Part shown: one piece after another, positions 44,945 through 53,390 of the stretch
How positions within the stretch are numbered: the stretch's first letter is position 1
Layout: each line of letters opens with the position of its first letter
NCBI GenBank assembly: GCA_016290095.1
Contig: JAEESU010000027.1
Coordinates: 36,457 to 100,456, forward strand
Direction of reading: 5' to 3'
Source: Clostridia bacterium
GTDB taxonomy: Bacteria > Bacillota > Clostridia > TANB77 > CAG-508
DNA: 64,000 nucleotides
The notes under the pieces: generated by a model
What the model was told of the DNA's origin: nothing
The model's input: the letters and a program-made list of their open reading frames with translations, nothing else
The model's database searches: none
Made by a program: the position numbers and the translations under genes

Positions 44945-45421
44945 TCAGCGCTTGGCACAATTGATGTACATGTTGCGTACGGACCTTCCTCCGAAGACAC
45001 GAATACTGTCATGATTTACAAGGTGGATACCAAGTTCCTCATTAACAATATTTTGGAGATTATCCAATTGACTAGCGCAAAGATAGTTAGAGATCACAAA
45101 CGCAATTTCACAGCCACCGATGATGTTGATTTCAGCAATACTTGCTATTATGCCAATACTCTGAAGGTAGAGATATGCTCTGTAAAAAACCCCCCAGTTT
45201 TTCAAATTGACATGAAGCGTACCGTTTTCAACATTGATCAGTTTTTTTGAATTTGAGACTAATTTTCCCTTGAAAAAAAGAATCTCTTCAATTTTGCTGA
45301 TCTTTTCGGTGGAGATATGCGTGCTGGTGAACCTAATGAGAAGTTCTTCATCATTAAGATTCACTTGTGCTTCTGGGAAGAGTTCCCGAAGCTGTTCCAT
45401 GATGCTTTCGATTGCATTCAT
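44945..45421 (-). CDS. protein of unknown function with atypical base composition
   Basis: The 158-residue product starts at ATG 45421 (MNAIESIMEQLRELFPEAQVN, in part) behind AAAGGAGGG. It has mixed helix/strand character, no signal peptide and no clear motif. ISTEKISKIEEILFFKGKL and a Cys-containing IIGGCEIAFVISNYLC are visible; no family is recognised. The gene is monocistronic, opposite to mfd and the SpoU gene, with its own promoter and a G+C-rich terminator. Its codons (CTG, GTG, ATC, CGC, CGT) differ from its neighbours, suggesting transfer. GGGA-ACAC-TCCC between ribosome binding site and start can fold into a small hairpin. Confidence 0.7.
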   Translation of the reverse strand: MNAIESIMEQLRELFPEAQVNLNDEELLIRFTSTHISTEKISKIEEILFFKGKLVSNSKKLINVENGTLHVNLKNWGVFYRAYLYLQSIGIIASIAEINIIGGCEIAFVISNYLCASQLDNLQNIVNEELGIHLVNHDSIRVFGGRSVRNMYINCAKR

Positions 45422-45470
45422 GGGAGTGTTCCCTCCTTTAGTATTATTTGGAATTTCTTCCATAAACACT

Positions 45471-45499
45471 ATTATACCACAAATTGGTACTAGAATCAA
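45471..45499 (-). promoter_or_regulatory. promoter of the atypical minus-strand gene
   Basis: Minus strand: TTGATT, 17 bases, TATAAT preceded by TGG (extended -10). Confidence 0.7.
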
Positions 45500-45586
45500 T
45501 GATTTTAGGTACACATAAGAAACCAAGTTGATAATTTGAATAATTTATAATAAAATTAAAATAATAATAAAGAAAAGGTGATTTAT

Positions 45587-46378
45587 ATGGTAATTACAAG
45601 TAAAGACAATGAAATTGTAAAACACATTAAAAAATTAAAGGAAAAGAAGTACAGAGAAGAATACAATGAATTTATAGTTGAAGGAATAAAAATGATTCAA
45701 GAAGCTATAGATGAAAAAATGAAAATAAAACAAGTTATTATTTGTGATGATTGTAAAAACGAAGGTGTGCTTCCTAGTGAATTAATGTATGAAATTGCAA
45801 AATTAGATTGCATTTATGTATCTGAGAAGGTTTTTAATACTATTACTGATGTTATAAATCCACAGGGAATTATGGCAATTTTAGAAAAACCAGTAAACTC
45901 AGAAAGCAAAATTGATTTTAATGCTTCTAATTTCTTAATTTTAGATAATGTGCAAGATCCTGGAAATATGGGAACTATTTTAAGAACTGCTGATAGCTTA
46001 AATTTAAAACAAATCATAGTTTCAAAAGGAAGTGCAGATATTTATAACCTTAAAGTAGTAAGATCAACAATGGGAGCAATTTATAGAGTTAGAGTGATTG
46101 AAACAGACAATTTAGTAAAAACAATAAAGGAATTAAAAAAACATAGAATTAAAGTATATGCAACTGATTTAAAAACAGATAAAAGTATTTATGATATTAA
46201 TTATGAGAAATCAGCAATTATAATTGGAAATGAAGCAAATGGAGTATCTGAAGAAGTTTTACAAGAAGCATCAGAAAAAATAAAAATTCCAATGATTGGA
46301 AAAACAGAAAGCCTGAATGCAGCAGTTGCAACAAGTATAATAATGTACGAAGTTTTTAGAAGCCAGAATAAATTATAA
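45587..46378 (+). CDS. TrmH/SpoU-family RNA 2'-O-methyltransferase
   Basis: The 263-residue protein has an N-terminal substrate-binding domain (ITSKDNEIVKHIKKLKEKKYR) and a C-terminal SPOUT knot. The knot has ILDNVQDPGNMGTILRTAD, IIIGNEANGVSEEVL and IPMIGKTESLNAAVATSII, whose Asn, Glu and Ser-Leu-Asn residues bind S-adenosylmethionine. Members such as RlmB methylate 23S rRNA; the exact site cannot be told. The start at 45587 is preferred over GTG 45578 because AAAAGGTGA sits 5 bases upstream. It converges on the DUF4364 gene across the element at 46440. Confidence 0.92.
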   Translation: MVITSKDNEIVKHIKKLKEKKYREEYNEFIVEGIKMIQEAIDEKMKIKQVIICDDCKNEGVLPSELMYEIAKLDCIYVSEKVFNTITDVINPQGIMAILEKPVNSESKIDFNASNFLILDNVQDPGNMGTILRTADSLNLKQIIVSKGSADIYNLKVVRSTMGAIYRVRVIETDNLVKTIKELKKHRIKVYATDLKTDKSIYDINYEKSAIIIGNEANGVSEEVLQEASEKIKIPMIGKTESLNAAVATSIIMYEVFRSQNKL

Positions 46379-46439
46379 ATATTTTTTGATTTAATAATTT
46401 ATTGAATTTGCATTACACTTTTTAATCAAAATATTTTCA

Positions 46440-46515
46440 TAGAAATAATAAAAAATAAGATGAGTCCCTTTCAGCATAGCTGAATATCTCTCATCTTATT
46501 TTTTTATTATTTCTA
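46440..46515. repeat. structured hairpin element, copy B
   Basis: A nearly perfect 25-bp stem (46440-46464 with 46490-46515, one bulged T) has an internal loop and a TCAGC-ATA-GCTGA inner hairpin. It begins in TTTTCATAGAAAT and is followed by AATTCAAT, both shared with copy A at 22453, while the stem sequence differs. It is located between convergent genes. Confidence 0.8.
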
Positions 46516-46568
46516 AATTCAATATTTTTCAATAAAAAGTTTCATTTAAAATTTAATAAATAAAAAAA

Positions 46569-47105
46569 CTATTTATTATCTATTAATAATTCTAAAATCT
46601 TTGGATATATTTCTGCTGCATTGTTGTTCCAATTTTCAACTATTTTTTTAGCTTGCTCTCCAGACCCTGCATCAGCTTCTAAATCAAAAATAATGGAATT
46701 ATTTTCAATAATTTTACATCTAATTGAAAATGATTTTTCTGAAATTGGAGAATACTCTGCAGAGATGGAATATTTATCCTTGATAGTGTCTAAGTTTTCT
46801 TTAAATTTGCTATCAACTTCTAATTTTAATATACCTGGGACAATGTCTATTGTTAGATTTATTGCATTTTTACCATCAGGAGTAATCTCATATATTTGCA
46901 TGCTGTCCTGTTCATATTTAATAATATAGTTATCTTCTATTAAATCTAATAAAAATTGTTCAAAATAGAAATAATTCATATCTACAATAGAAGTAACTAA
47001 TTCTAATAACTCGTTATGAGAAATTGGTTTTCCGACTTTATCTATTATGTATAAAAGAAGAATTTTGCTTTCTGCTAAAGTCTGGTCGTCTGAATTTAAT
47101 TTCAT
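46569..47105 (-). CDS. DUF4364-family winged-helix protein
   Basis: The 178-residue protein starts at ATG 47105 with AAAGAGGTG upstream. An N-terminal winged-helix-like part (ESKILLLYIIDKVGKPISHNELLELV, in part; LIEDNYIIKYEQD; YEITPDGKNAI) is followed by a beta-rich C-terminal half. DUF4364 proteins are common, uncharacterised putative transcription regulators in Clostridia. It is monocistronic, with its own promoter and convergent with the methyltransferase gene. A target cannot be inferred. Confidence 0.82.
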   Translation of the reverse strand: MKLNSDDQTLAESKILLLYIIDKVGKPISHNELLELVTSIVDMNYFYFEQFLLDLIEDNYIIKYEQDSMQIYEITPDGKNAINLTIDIVPGILKLEVDSKFKENLDTIKDKYSISAEYSPISEKSFSIRCKIIENNSIIFDLEADAGSGEQAKKIVENWNNNAAEIYPKILELLIDNK

Positions 47106-47136
47106 AAAACACACCTCTTTGTCAAATTGTATCTAC

Positions 47137-47164
47137 ATTATATCACAGAAATCTAGAAAGTAAA
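47137..47164 (-). promoter_or_regulatory. promoter of the DUF4364 gene (minus strand)
   Basis: Minus strand: TTTACT, 16 bases, TATAAT preceded by TGA. Confidence 0.45.
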
Positions 47165-47224
47165 GATTTTAAAAAGACATTTGCTAAAAGCCAAGCTGAT
47201 TTTGGAACGTGTCTGCAAAAGTCA

Positions 47225-47253
47225 TTGATTAAAAAATAAAAGTTTGGTAGAAT
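47225..47253 (+). promoter_or_regulatory. pepF promoter
   Basis: TTGATT, 17 bases, TAGAAT preceded by TGG. Confidence 0.6.
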
Positions 47254-47278
47254 ATAACGTATAAACAAAGGAGGGAAA

Positions 47279-49042
47279 ATGGAAGAGAAAAATACATGGA
47301 ATCTAAAAGAGATTTTTGAAGATGAAAGCAAACTTGAGTGGGCAATAGGTGAATTATATAGTTATATAGAGAATGTAAAAAGCTATAGAGGAAAATTAGC
47401 TAGTGGAGTAGATGAGGTTTATAATTGCTATAAAACACTTGAAAAAGCACTTGAGTGGCATGAAAGAATATATGTTTATTCTATGATGAAATATCATCAA
47501 GACATGGCTAACCAAGAAAGCATAAAATTATACAAAAGAGTTGAAAAAATTACTGCTGAATTTTCAGAAGCGGAAAGTTTTATTTCACCAGAAATGAGTA
47601 AAATAGAAGATTCAGTTTTAGAGTCATATCTAGAAGATCCTAGAATGAAAGAATATGAAAAAATAATAAAAGATCTTATCAAAAGTAAAAAGCATATTTT
47701 AACTGAGGAAGTAGAAGAAATACTTGCAAAATATTCAGAAGTGTTTGGAGCGGCAGAGAATACTTATGATATTTTTACAAATACAGAATTAGAGTTTAAA
47801 GATGTTATAGATGGAAATGGTGAGCATTTAAAAATGAATGCTGCATTGTTTTCAAACTATTTAATGAACAAAGATGAAAATATTAGAAAACAAGCATTTG
47901 AATCAATGTATGAAATATATAAAAAACATATTAATACAATTACAGAATTATATTTAACTAGAGTAAAACAGAGAACAATATCTAGCAAATTAAGAAATTA
48001 TGAGTCTTCGTTAGATGCGGCCACAGATAATGATGATTCTAATGTTGGAGTATATAAAACTTTAGTGTCTCAAATGAACAAATATTTATATTTGAATCAT
48101 GAATATATGGATTTGAAAGCTAAGTTACTAGGAAAAGAAAAATTAAATATGTATGATGTGTATGTTAATACATTAGATGTTGAAGATAGAAAGATTTCTT
48201 ATGAAGAAGGAAAACAAATGGTACTTGATGGATTAAATCCATTAGGTGAAAAATATATTAGTATGTTAAAAACAGCTTTTGAAAATAGATGGTTAGATGT
48301 TTATGAAAAAGAAAACAAAAGAGGTGGAGCATATAGTGTTTCAATCTATGGATTACATCCATTCGTTTTGCTAAATTATATTAATTCATCAAGAGACGTA
48401 TCTACTATTGCTCACGAATTAGGACATTCAATGCATAGTTATTATTCTGGAAAAAATCAAAATGTAATTAATGCAAATTATACAATTATGGTTGCAGAAG
48501 TTGCTTCAACTGTAAATGAAATTTTGCTTGCTAATTATTTAATTAATAAAGAACAAGACTCAAAAAGAAAAGCTGCATTAATTAATGAACAATTAGATAC
48601 AATTAGAGCAACATTAATAAGACAGACTATGTTTGCAGAATTTGAAGAAATTGTTCATAGTAAAGTGGAAGATGGTGAAAGTTTAAATGCAGAAAGTTTA
48701 AACTCTATTTATTATGATTTAGTAAAAAAATATTTTGGAGAAAAATGTGCTATTAATGAAGAAATAAAATATGAATGGGCAAGAATCCCTCACTTTTATA
48801 GTTGCTTTTATGTATATAAATATGCTACTGGTATTACTTCTGCTATTGTTATTGCAAGTAAAATATTATCAGGAGAAGAAGGGTATGTAGATAGGTATAT
48901 AAATATGTTAAGTCAAGGAGGATCTAAAGATTCTTTAACACTATTAAAAATGGTTGATGTTGACTTAGAAAAAGAAGAAACATATGAAAAAGCTTTTGAA
49001 TACTTCAGAAAAAATTTAGAAGAACTTAAAAATTTGCTATAA
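47279..49042 (+). CDS. pepF: oligoendopeptidase F (M3 family)
   Basis: This 587-residue protein has a long helical N-terminus and the zinc site TIAHELGHSMHSYYSG with HExxH around residues 380-384. The third ligand Glu lies in MVAEVASTVNEILLANYL (in part). It is a cytosolic peptidase cleaving short oligopeptides and probably acts in peptide turnover. The ribosome binding site is GGAGGG. It is followed after 63 bases by the response regulator gene, with no obvious terminator between them. Length is usual for PepF. Confidence 0.95.
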   Translation: MEEKNTWNLKEIFEDESKLEWAIGELYSYIENVKSYRGKLASGVDEVYNCYKTLEKALEWHERIYVYSMMKYHQDMANQESIKLYKRVEKITAEFSEAESFISPEMSKIEDSVLESYLEDPRMKEYEKIIKDLIKSKKHILTEEVEEILAKYSEVFGAAENTYDIFTNTELEFKDVIDGNGEHLKMNAALFSNYLMNKDENIRKQAFESMYEIYKKHINTITELYLTRVKQRTISSKLRNYESSLDAATDNDDSNVGVYKTLVSQMNKYLYLNHEYMDLKAKLLGKEKLNMYDVYVNTLDVEDRKISYEEGKQMVLDGLNPLGEKYISMLKTAFENRWLDVYEKENKRGGAYSVSIYGLHPFVLLNYINSSRDVSTIAHELGHSMHSYYSGKNQNVINANYTIMVAEVASTVNEILLANYLINKEQDSKRKAALINEQLDTIRATLIRQTMFAEFEEIVHSKVEDGESLNAESLNSIYYDLVKKYFGEKCAINEEIKYEWARIPHFYSCFYVYKYATGITSAIVIASKILSGEEGYVDRYINMLSQGGSKDSLTLLKMVDVDLEKEETYEKAFEYFRKNLEELKNLL

Positions 49043-49105
49043 TTCACACAAAAAACATAAAAATAGTATATAAATATATGTAGTATTATTGGAGGTATAT
49101 TTCAT

Positions 49106-49786
49106 ATGAGTGATAAAACAATTTTAGTAGTAGATGATGAAGCAAGAATGAGAAAACTTATAAGAGACTTTTTAGTACAAAAGAATTTTAGTATTTTAGA
49201 AGCAGAAGATGGAGAAAAGGCACTAAGTGTTTATAATGAAAACAAAAACAAAATTGATTTAATATTACTAGATGTTATGATGCCAAAATTAGATGGTTGG
49301 TCAGTTTTACGTCATATTCGTCAAGAAGATAAAAAACTTCCAATAGTAATGCTTACAGCAAGAGCAGAAGAACAAGATGAACTATTTGGATTTGAACTTG
49401 GAGTAGATGAATATATTACTAAACCATTTAGTCCAAAGATATTAGTTGCAAGAGTTGAAGCAATTTTAAGAAGAGCAAAACCTGAAGAAAAAGAACTAAA
49501 AGATTATGATGGAATTGTAATAGATAACGAAGGAAGAACAGTTACAGTAGATGGTAAACTTATTGAATTAAGTTTTAGGGAATATGAATTACTAAAGTAT
49601 TTATTAGATAATGAGAATATTGCATTATCAAGAGATAAAATACTAAATACAGTTTGGAATTATGATTATTATGGAGATTCAAGAACTATTGATAGTCATA
49701 TAAAAAAGATTAGACATAAGTTGGGTAAAAAGGGAAAACATATACAAACTATTAGAGGAATAGGATATAAATTTGAGATAAAATAG
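49106..49786 (+). CDS. OmpR/PhoB-type response regulator
   Basis: This 226-residue protein has a receiver domain with the acidic pair (VVDDEARM), phosphoacceptor Asp in LILLDVMMPKLDGW, Thr in MLTARAEE and Lys in YITKPFSP. The C-terminal winged helix is of OmpR type (LSFREYELLKYLLDN, SRTIDSHIKKIRHKLG, TIRGIGYKF). It should bind DNA as a dimer after phosphorylation by the neighbouring kinase. The ribosome binding site is GGAGGT; the kinase gene follows after 8 bases. The regulon is unknown; the downstream sortase locus is a candidate by proximity only. Confidence 0.96.
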   Translation: MSDKTILVVDDEARMRKLIRDFLVQKNFSILEAEDGEKALSVYNENKNKIDLILLDVMMPKLDGWSVLRHIRQEDKKLPIVMLTARAEEQDELFGFELGVDEYITKPFSPKILVARVEAILRRAKPEEKELKDYDGIVIDNEGRTVTVDGKLIELSFREYELLKYLLDNENIALSRDKILNTVWNYDYYGDSRTIDSHIKKIRHKLGKKGKHIQTIRGIGYKFEIK

Positions 49787-49794
49787 AGGAATTT

Positions 49795-51300
49795 ATGGTA
49801 AATAAAATATTAAAATCAGTTCGTGCGAAATTGTTTCTTACTTTAGCTGCTGTTATTCTAATTATTATTTTGTTCTTTATTGTAATTAATAGTGTAGTAC
49901 TAGAAACATACTATTATTATTCAACTAATAATATGTTTTTAGAAACTTATGAGGAGATTAATCAAAATGTTTCAAGACTAAATGATGAAAACGATAAATA
50001 CAAATTAGAATTAGAAAAGAAATCTACTAATCACAATATTGAAATAGTAATTGAAAATGGCGAAGCAGAAATGTTCTTAAGTAATAAAAATTATGTTTCT
50101 GAATTTGGAACAATTAATGATATTCAATATGATATAGATTACAGCATATTCAATAAATCTGACTATATGTATTCCAAAAATGGATTAACTATTAGAAGAA
50201 TAGTGGACAAAAAAGATGGAATAGACTATATATTATTAAAATCAAAATTAGACTCAGGAGAGATGTTATATATAAGAACTCCAATTACTCATATTCAAAA
50301 TAATGTTAATATTTCAAATAGAGTTATTCTTATAATGGGTTTTGCGGTTGTTATTTTAGGTGGATTTACAATAATGATAATTGCTGAAAAATTTACGAAA
50401 CCAATAGAAGAGCTAAATGAAATAGCAAATGAAATGAGTAACTTAAATTTTAAGAGAAAATATAGAATTAATGATAATGAAGATGAAATAAATGAACTTG
50501 GAAAGAGTATTAATACATTATCAGATAAGCTAGAAGAAACAATAGAACAATTGAAGGTTAGTAATTCAGAACTAGAAAGAGATATTGAAGAAAAATCAAA
50601 AATTGATGAAATGAGAAAACAGTTTATTTCAGATGTCTCTCATGAACTTAAAACTCCAATTGCATTAATTCAGGGATATGCAGAAGGATTGGTTGAAAAC
50701 GTAAATACAGATGAAGAAAATAGAAAATTTTACTCAGAAGTAATATTAGATGAATCTAACAAAATGGATAAACTTGTTAAAAGACTTTTGGAGTTGATGA
50801 AATTAGAATATGAAGATAGAAAATTTAATGATACAAATTTTGATATAGTAGAATTAATTAATTCAGTAATAAAAAATTCACAAGTGGTTTTAAATGAGCA
50901 AAATATAGAAATCGAATTCAAAACTGATGGACCAGTAATGGTATATGCTGATGATTTTTATATTAATCAAGTAGTAACAAATTATTTTACAAATGCTATA
51001 AAAAATGCTGAAAAAGTAGAAGATAAAAAGTTAATAAAAATTAGTATTAAAAAAGGAAAGGAAGATAAGAAAGTAAGAGTTTCAGTTTTTAATACAGGTA
51101 AAAATATTTCTCAAGAAAATCTAAGTAGAATATGGACAAGGTTTTATAAAGTTGATGAGTCAAGAGATAGATCAAAAGGCGGAACAGGTATAGGATTAGC
51201 ATTAGTAAAAGCGATTATGACAAAATATAATAGCAAATATGGTGTTACAAATAAAAAAGATGGTGTAGAGTTTTATTTTGAAGTAAAAGAAGGAAATTAA
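49795..51300 (+). CDS. membrane sensor histidine kinase
   Basis: This 501-residue protein has two membrane helices (about residues 12-36 and 177-198) bounding an extracytoplasmic sensor domain of about 140 residues. A HAMP domain follows, then the H-box FISDVSHELKTPIALIQGYAEGL (in part) and an ATPase domain with N-box NYFTNAIKNA and the G-boxes (RSKGGTGIGLALVKAI). It phosphorylates the response regulator encoded just upstream. The kinase and regulator form one unit closed by a terminator. The sensor domain is not recognised and no signal can be named. Confidence 0.95.
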   Translation: MVNKILKSVRAKLFLTLAAVILIIILFFIVINSVVLETYYYYSTNNMFLETYEEINQNVSRLNDENDKYKLELEKKSTNHNIEIVIENGEAEMFLSNKNYVSEFGTINDIQYDIDYSIFNKSDYMYSKNGLTIRRIVDKKDGIDYILLKSKLDSGEMLYIRTPITHIQNNVNISNRVILIMGFAVVILGGFTIMIIAEKFTKPIEELNEIANEMSNLNFKRKYRINDNEDEINELGKSINTLSDKLEETIEQLKVSNSELERDIEEKSKIDEMRKQFISDVSHELKTPIALIQGYAEGLVENVNTDEENRKFYSEVILDESNKMDKLVKRLLELMKLEYEDRKFNDTNFDIVELINSVIKNSQVVLNEQNIEIEFKTDGPVMVYADDFYINQVVTNYFTNAIKNAEKVEDKKLIKISIKKGKEDKKVRVSVFNTGKNISQENLSRIWTRFYKVDESRDRSKGGTGIGLALVKAIMTKYNSKYGVTNKKDGVEFYFEVKEGN

Positions 51301-51310
51301 AACTTAATGT

Positions 51311-51346
51311 AAAAAGGATTTATAAAATAAATCCTTTTTTTATTTT
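51311..51346 (+). terminator. intrinsic terminator of the two-component operon
   Basis: AAAAAGGATTTAT, short AAA, ATAAATCCTTTTTTT. Confidence 0.85.
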
Positions 51347-51351
51347 AGTAC

Positions 51352-51380
51352 TTTACAAACTCAAAAAAACGTAGTATTAT
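51352..51380 (+). promoter_or_regulatory. promoter of the sortase locus
   Basis: TTTACA, 17 bases, TATTAT, leaving an approximately 80-base leader. Confidence 0.5.
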
Positions 51381-51414
51381 ATTTAAAATTTATTTCAAAT
51401 AAATTTAATTTCTA

Positions 51415-51435
51415 TTGGTCACTTTTCTTGACCAA
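51415..51435 (+). promoter_or_regulatory. inverted repeat in the sortase leader
   Basis: TTGGTCA, 7 bases, TGACCAA: a perfect 7-bp inverted repeat. It could be an operator or an RNA hairpin upstream of the ribosome binding site. Confidence 0.5.
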
Positions 51436-51466
51436 ATTTCAAAAAACAAAAAACTGAATATAGGAG

Positions 51467-52030
51467 GTGAAAGATTGTTTTAGTTATACCAAAAACAATA
51501 TTAATTTACTGTCTTTCATTTTTAGTATTGTAATGACATTATTTTTTCATGCAGTTTTCTTTAGGACTGCAAATATTTCTTTAAATGCTAATATGGAAGT
51601 AAGTAATAATATTGAAGTAAAAGTAGTCCAGCAGGAAACATATGAAAATCTTTGGCAATTAGAAATTCCTAAAATAGGATTAGTTGCCAATATAGCTGAA
51701 GGGACAACAGATGCAATATTAAATAAATATGTTGGACATTTTGAAGAAAGTCAATTAGAAGATGGAAATGTTTGCCTTGCAGCGCATAACAGAGGCTATG
51801 ATGTAAATTATTTTTCAAGATTAAAAGAATTAAATCTTAATGATGAAATTATTTATATAGTACATGGAAAAAAGAAAATTTATAAAGTCTCATTAATTAC
51901 AATTATAAATGATACTGACTGGACTCTTTTAGAAAATACAAATGAGAATAAAATAACATTAATTACATGTGTAGAAAATGTACCAGAAAAAAGAAGGTGC
52001 ATTCAAGCAATAGAAAAGGAGAAAGAATGA
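51467..52030 (+). CDS. sortase (class D-like), active-site residues present
   Basis: The 187-residue protein has an N-terminal membrane helix (about residues 14-33) and a sortase domain. WQLEIPKIGLVANI leads to LAAHNRG with the catalytic His107, ITLITCVEN with Cys168, and Arg176/177. The small size and absence of other domains fit class D/E-type sortases, although this family boundary is uncertain. It should transpeptidate LPxTG-like signals. The GTG start overlaps AGGAGG, so a downstream start (ATG 51533) is conceivable but would lose half of the helix. It overlaps the next gene, its presumed substrate, by 4 bases. Confidence 0.88.
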   Translation: MKDCFSYTKNNINLLSFIFSIVMTLFFHAVFFRTANISLNANMEVSNNIEVKVVQQETYENLWQLEIPKIGLVANIAEGTTDAILNKYVGHFEESQLEDGNVCLAAHNRGYDVNYFSRLKELNLNDEIIYIVHGKKKIYKVSLITIINDTDWTLLENTNENKITLITCVENVPEKRRCIQAIEKEKE

Positions 52031-53316
52031 ATAGAATAAAAACAAAAATATTTATAATAACTTTATTATTTTTAATTAGTATTAGTACATTTTACAATAG
52101 CTTTGCATTTGAGATAGGAGAAAAGAGTTTAGTTTCACTTGGTGAATGTGAAAGATATTTAACTTACAATGGTAATCCTGTAAAAACTACATATATTGCA
52201 CTTGAAAAAGATGGTAGACATTATCCTGCGTATTGTTTAGATGTAACAAAACCTGGAATTGAGACTACAAGCTATACAGTTAATGGTGGAAGCAAAATAC
52301 AAGATGTAAATGTATGGAGAGCAATTATTAATGGATTCCCATATAAATCTGTTGCGGAATTAGGAGCAGCAAATGAGCAAGAGGCTTTTACAGCTACAAA
52401 ACATGCTGTATATACAATGCTTTATAATAGAGATACTTCAAGTTATGGTGCTGTAAATACAGATAGTGGAAGACGTACTTATCAGATTTATTTAAATATA
52501 GTAAATAATGCTCGAAATTCTTCTGAAAATATGGTTCAAAACCCTGAAGTTGGAATAGAAAGTGAAAGTCAAAATTGGACTATTGATTCAAAAGATGCTA
52601 ATTGTGTAAGCAAAATATATCATTTAATATCAAATGTTCCATCAGGTAATTATGAAATAAAATTAAGTGGGTCTATTCCAGAAGAAACCAAAATTACAAA
52701 TATGAACAATAAAGAAAAAAGCAACTTTGGAGTAGGAGAGAAGTTTAAAATAATAATTCCTATACAAAATATGCTAAAGGAAGATAAGTTCGAAATTGAG
52801 GCTAAAGCTAATTTAGAAACAAAACCAGTTGTTTATGGATCAACAAGTGTACCAGGCACACAAGATTATGCTCTAACTGGATATACGTTTGAAACGCTTG
52901 AAACTAAACTAACCGAAAAATATTTTAAGAACATTACTAAATTAACAGTAGTTAAAAAAGAATATGGTACAGAAAATAGGTTAGCTGGTGTAAAATTTCA
53001 ACTTTTAAATTCTAATAAAGAAGTAGTTAAAGATGAATTAATCACAGATGACAATGGAGAAATAGTGTTAGAAAATATGTTACCTGGAAAATACTATTTA
53101 AAAGAAACTGAAACATTGGAAAACTACAATTTATATACTGATTTAGCAGAAATAGATTTAGATTTAAATGAAGAATATGAATTTACTTTAAATAATGTTG
53201 TAAAAGAAGTACAGGAATATGAGAAAACATTTGAGGTTGTAGAAGTAAGCCCAAGCTATGAAGTTGAAAAATACGAAGTTAAAAATATAAAAAAATTGCC
53301 TGTAACAGGTTATTAA
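52027..53316 (+). CDS. secreted adhesin-like protein with TQXA-type domain, SpaA/Cna-B domain and terminal LPVTG
   Basis: This 449-residue protein has a signal peptide (about residues 1-28). An N-terminal thioester-type domain has Cys70 in YPAYCLDV, but the motif that normally contributes Gln reads TKHAVYTML (Lys125). A middle beta-rich region is followed by a Cna-B/SpaA domain (about 315-400, LTVVKKEYGTENRLAGVKFQL, in part). The C-terminus reads KKLPVTGY and stops: the sortase motif is present but the usual hydrophobic helix and basic tail are absent. Its ATG overlaps the sortase stop (ATGA), indicating coupled expression. A terminator follows directly. Confidence 0.85.
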   Translation: MNRIKTKIFIITLLFLISISTFYNSFAFEIGEKSLVSLGECERYLTYNGNPVKTTYIALEKDGRHYPAYCLDVTKPGIETTSYTVNGGSKIQDVNVWRAIINGFPYKSVAELGAANEQEAFTATKHAVYTMLYNRDTSSYGAVNTDSGRRTYQIYLNIVNNARNSSENMVQNPEVGIESESQNWTIDSKDANCVSKIYHLISNVPSGNYEIKLSGSIPEETKITNMNNKEKSNFGVGEKFKIIIPIQNMLKEDKFEIEAKANLETKPVVYGSTSVPGTQDYALTGYTFETLETKLTEKYFKNITKLTVVKKEYGTENRLAGVKFQLLNSNKEVVKDELITDDNGEIVLENMLPGKYYLKETETLENYNLYTDLAEIDLDLNEEYEFTLNNVVKEVQEYEKTFEVVEVSPSYEVEKYEVKNIKKLPVTGY

Positions 53317-53322
53317 AACAAA

Positions 53323-53353
53323 AGCTCTCTTACTAGATGTAGGGGAGTTTTTA
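53323..53353 (+). terminator. intrinsic terminator of the sortase locus
   Basis: CTCTCTTAC, loop TAGAT, GTAGGGGAG with two G-U pairs, then TTTTT. Confidence 0.75.
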
Positions 53354-53354
53354 A

Positions 53355-53383
53355 TTGATTAAGTTGTAGAAGTATGATATAAT
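53355..53383 (+). promoter_or_regulatory. promoter of the membrane HExxH protein gene
   Basis: TTGATT, 17 bases, TATAAT preceded by TGA. The expected transcript start is within a few bases of the ATG at 53391. Confidence 0.7.
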
Positions 53384-53390
53384 ATAAGTT

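Noticed and set aside
45234..45518. A 94-codon plus-strand frame opposite the atypical gene
   Set aside because: It lies antisense to the better-supported minus-strand gene, which has promoter, ribosome binding site and terminator.
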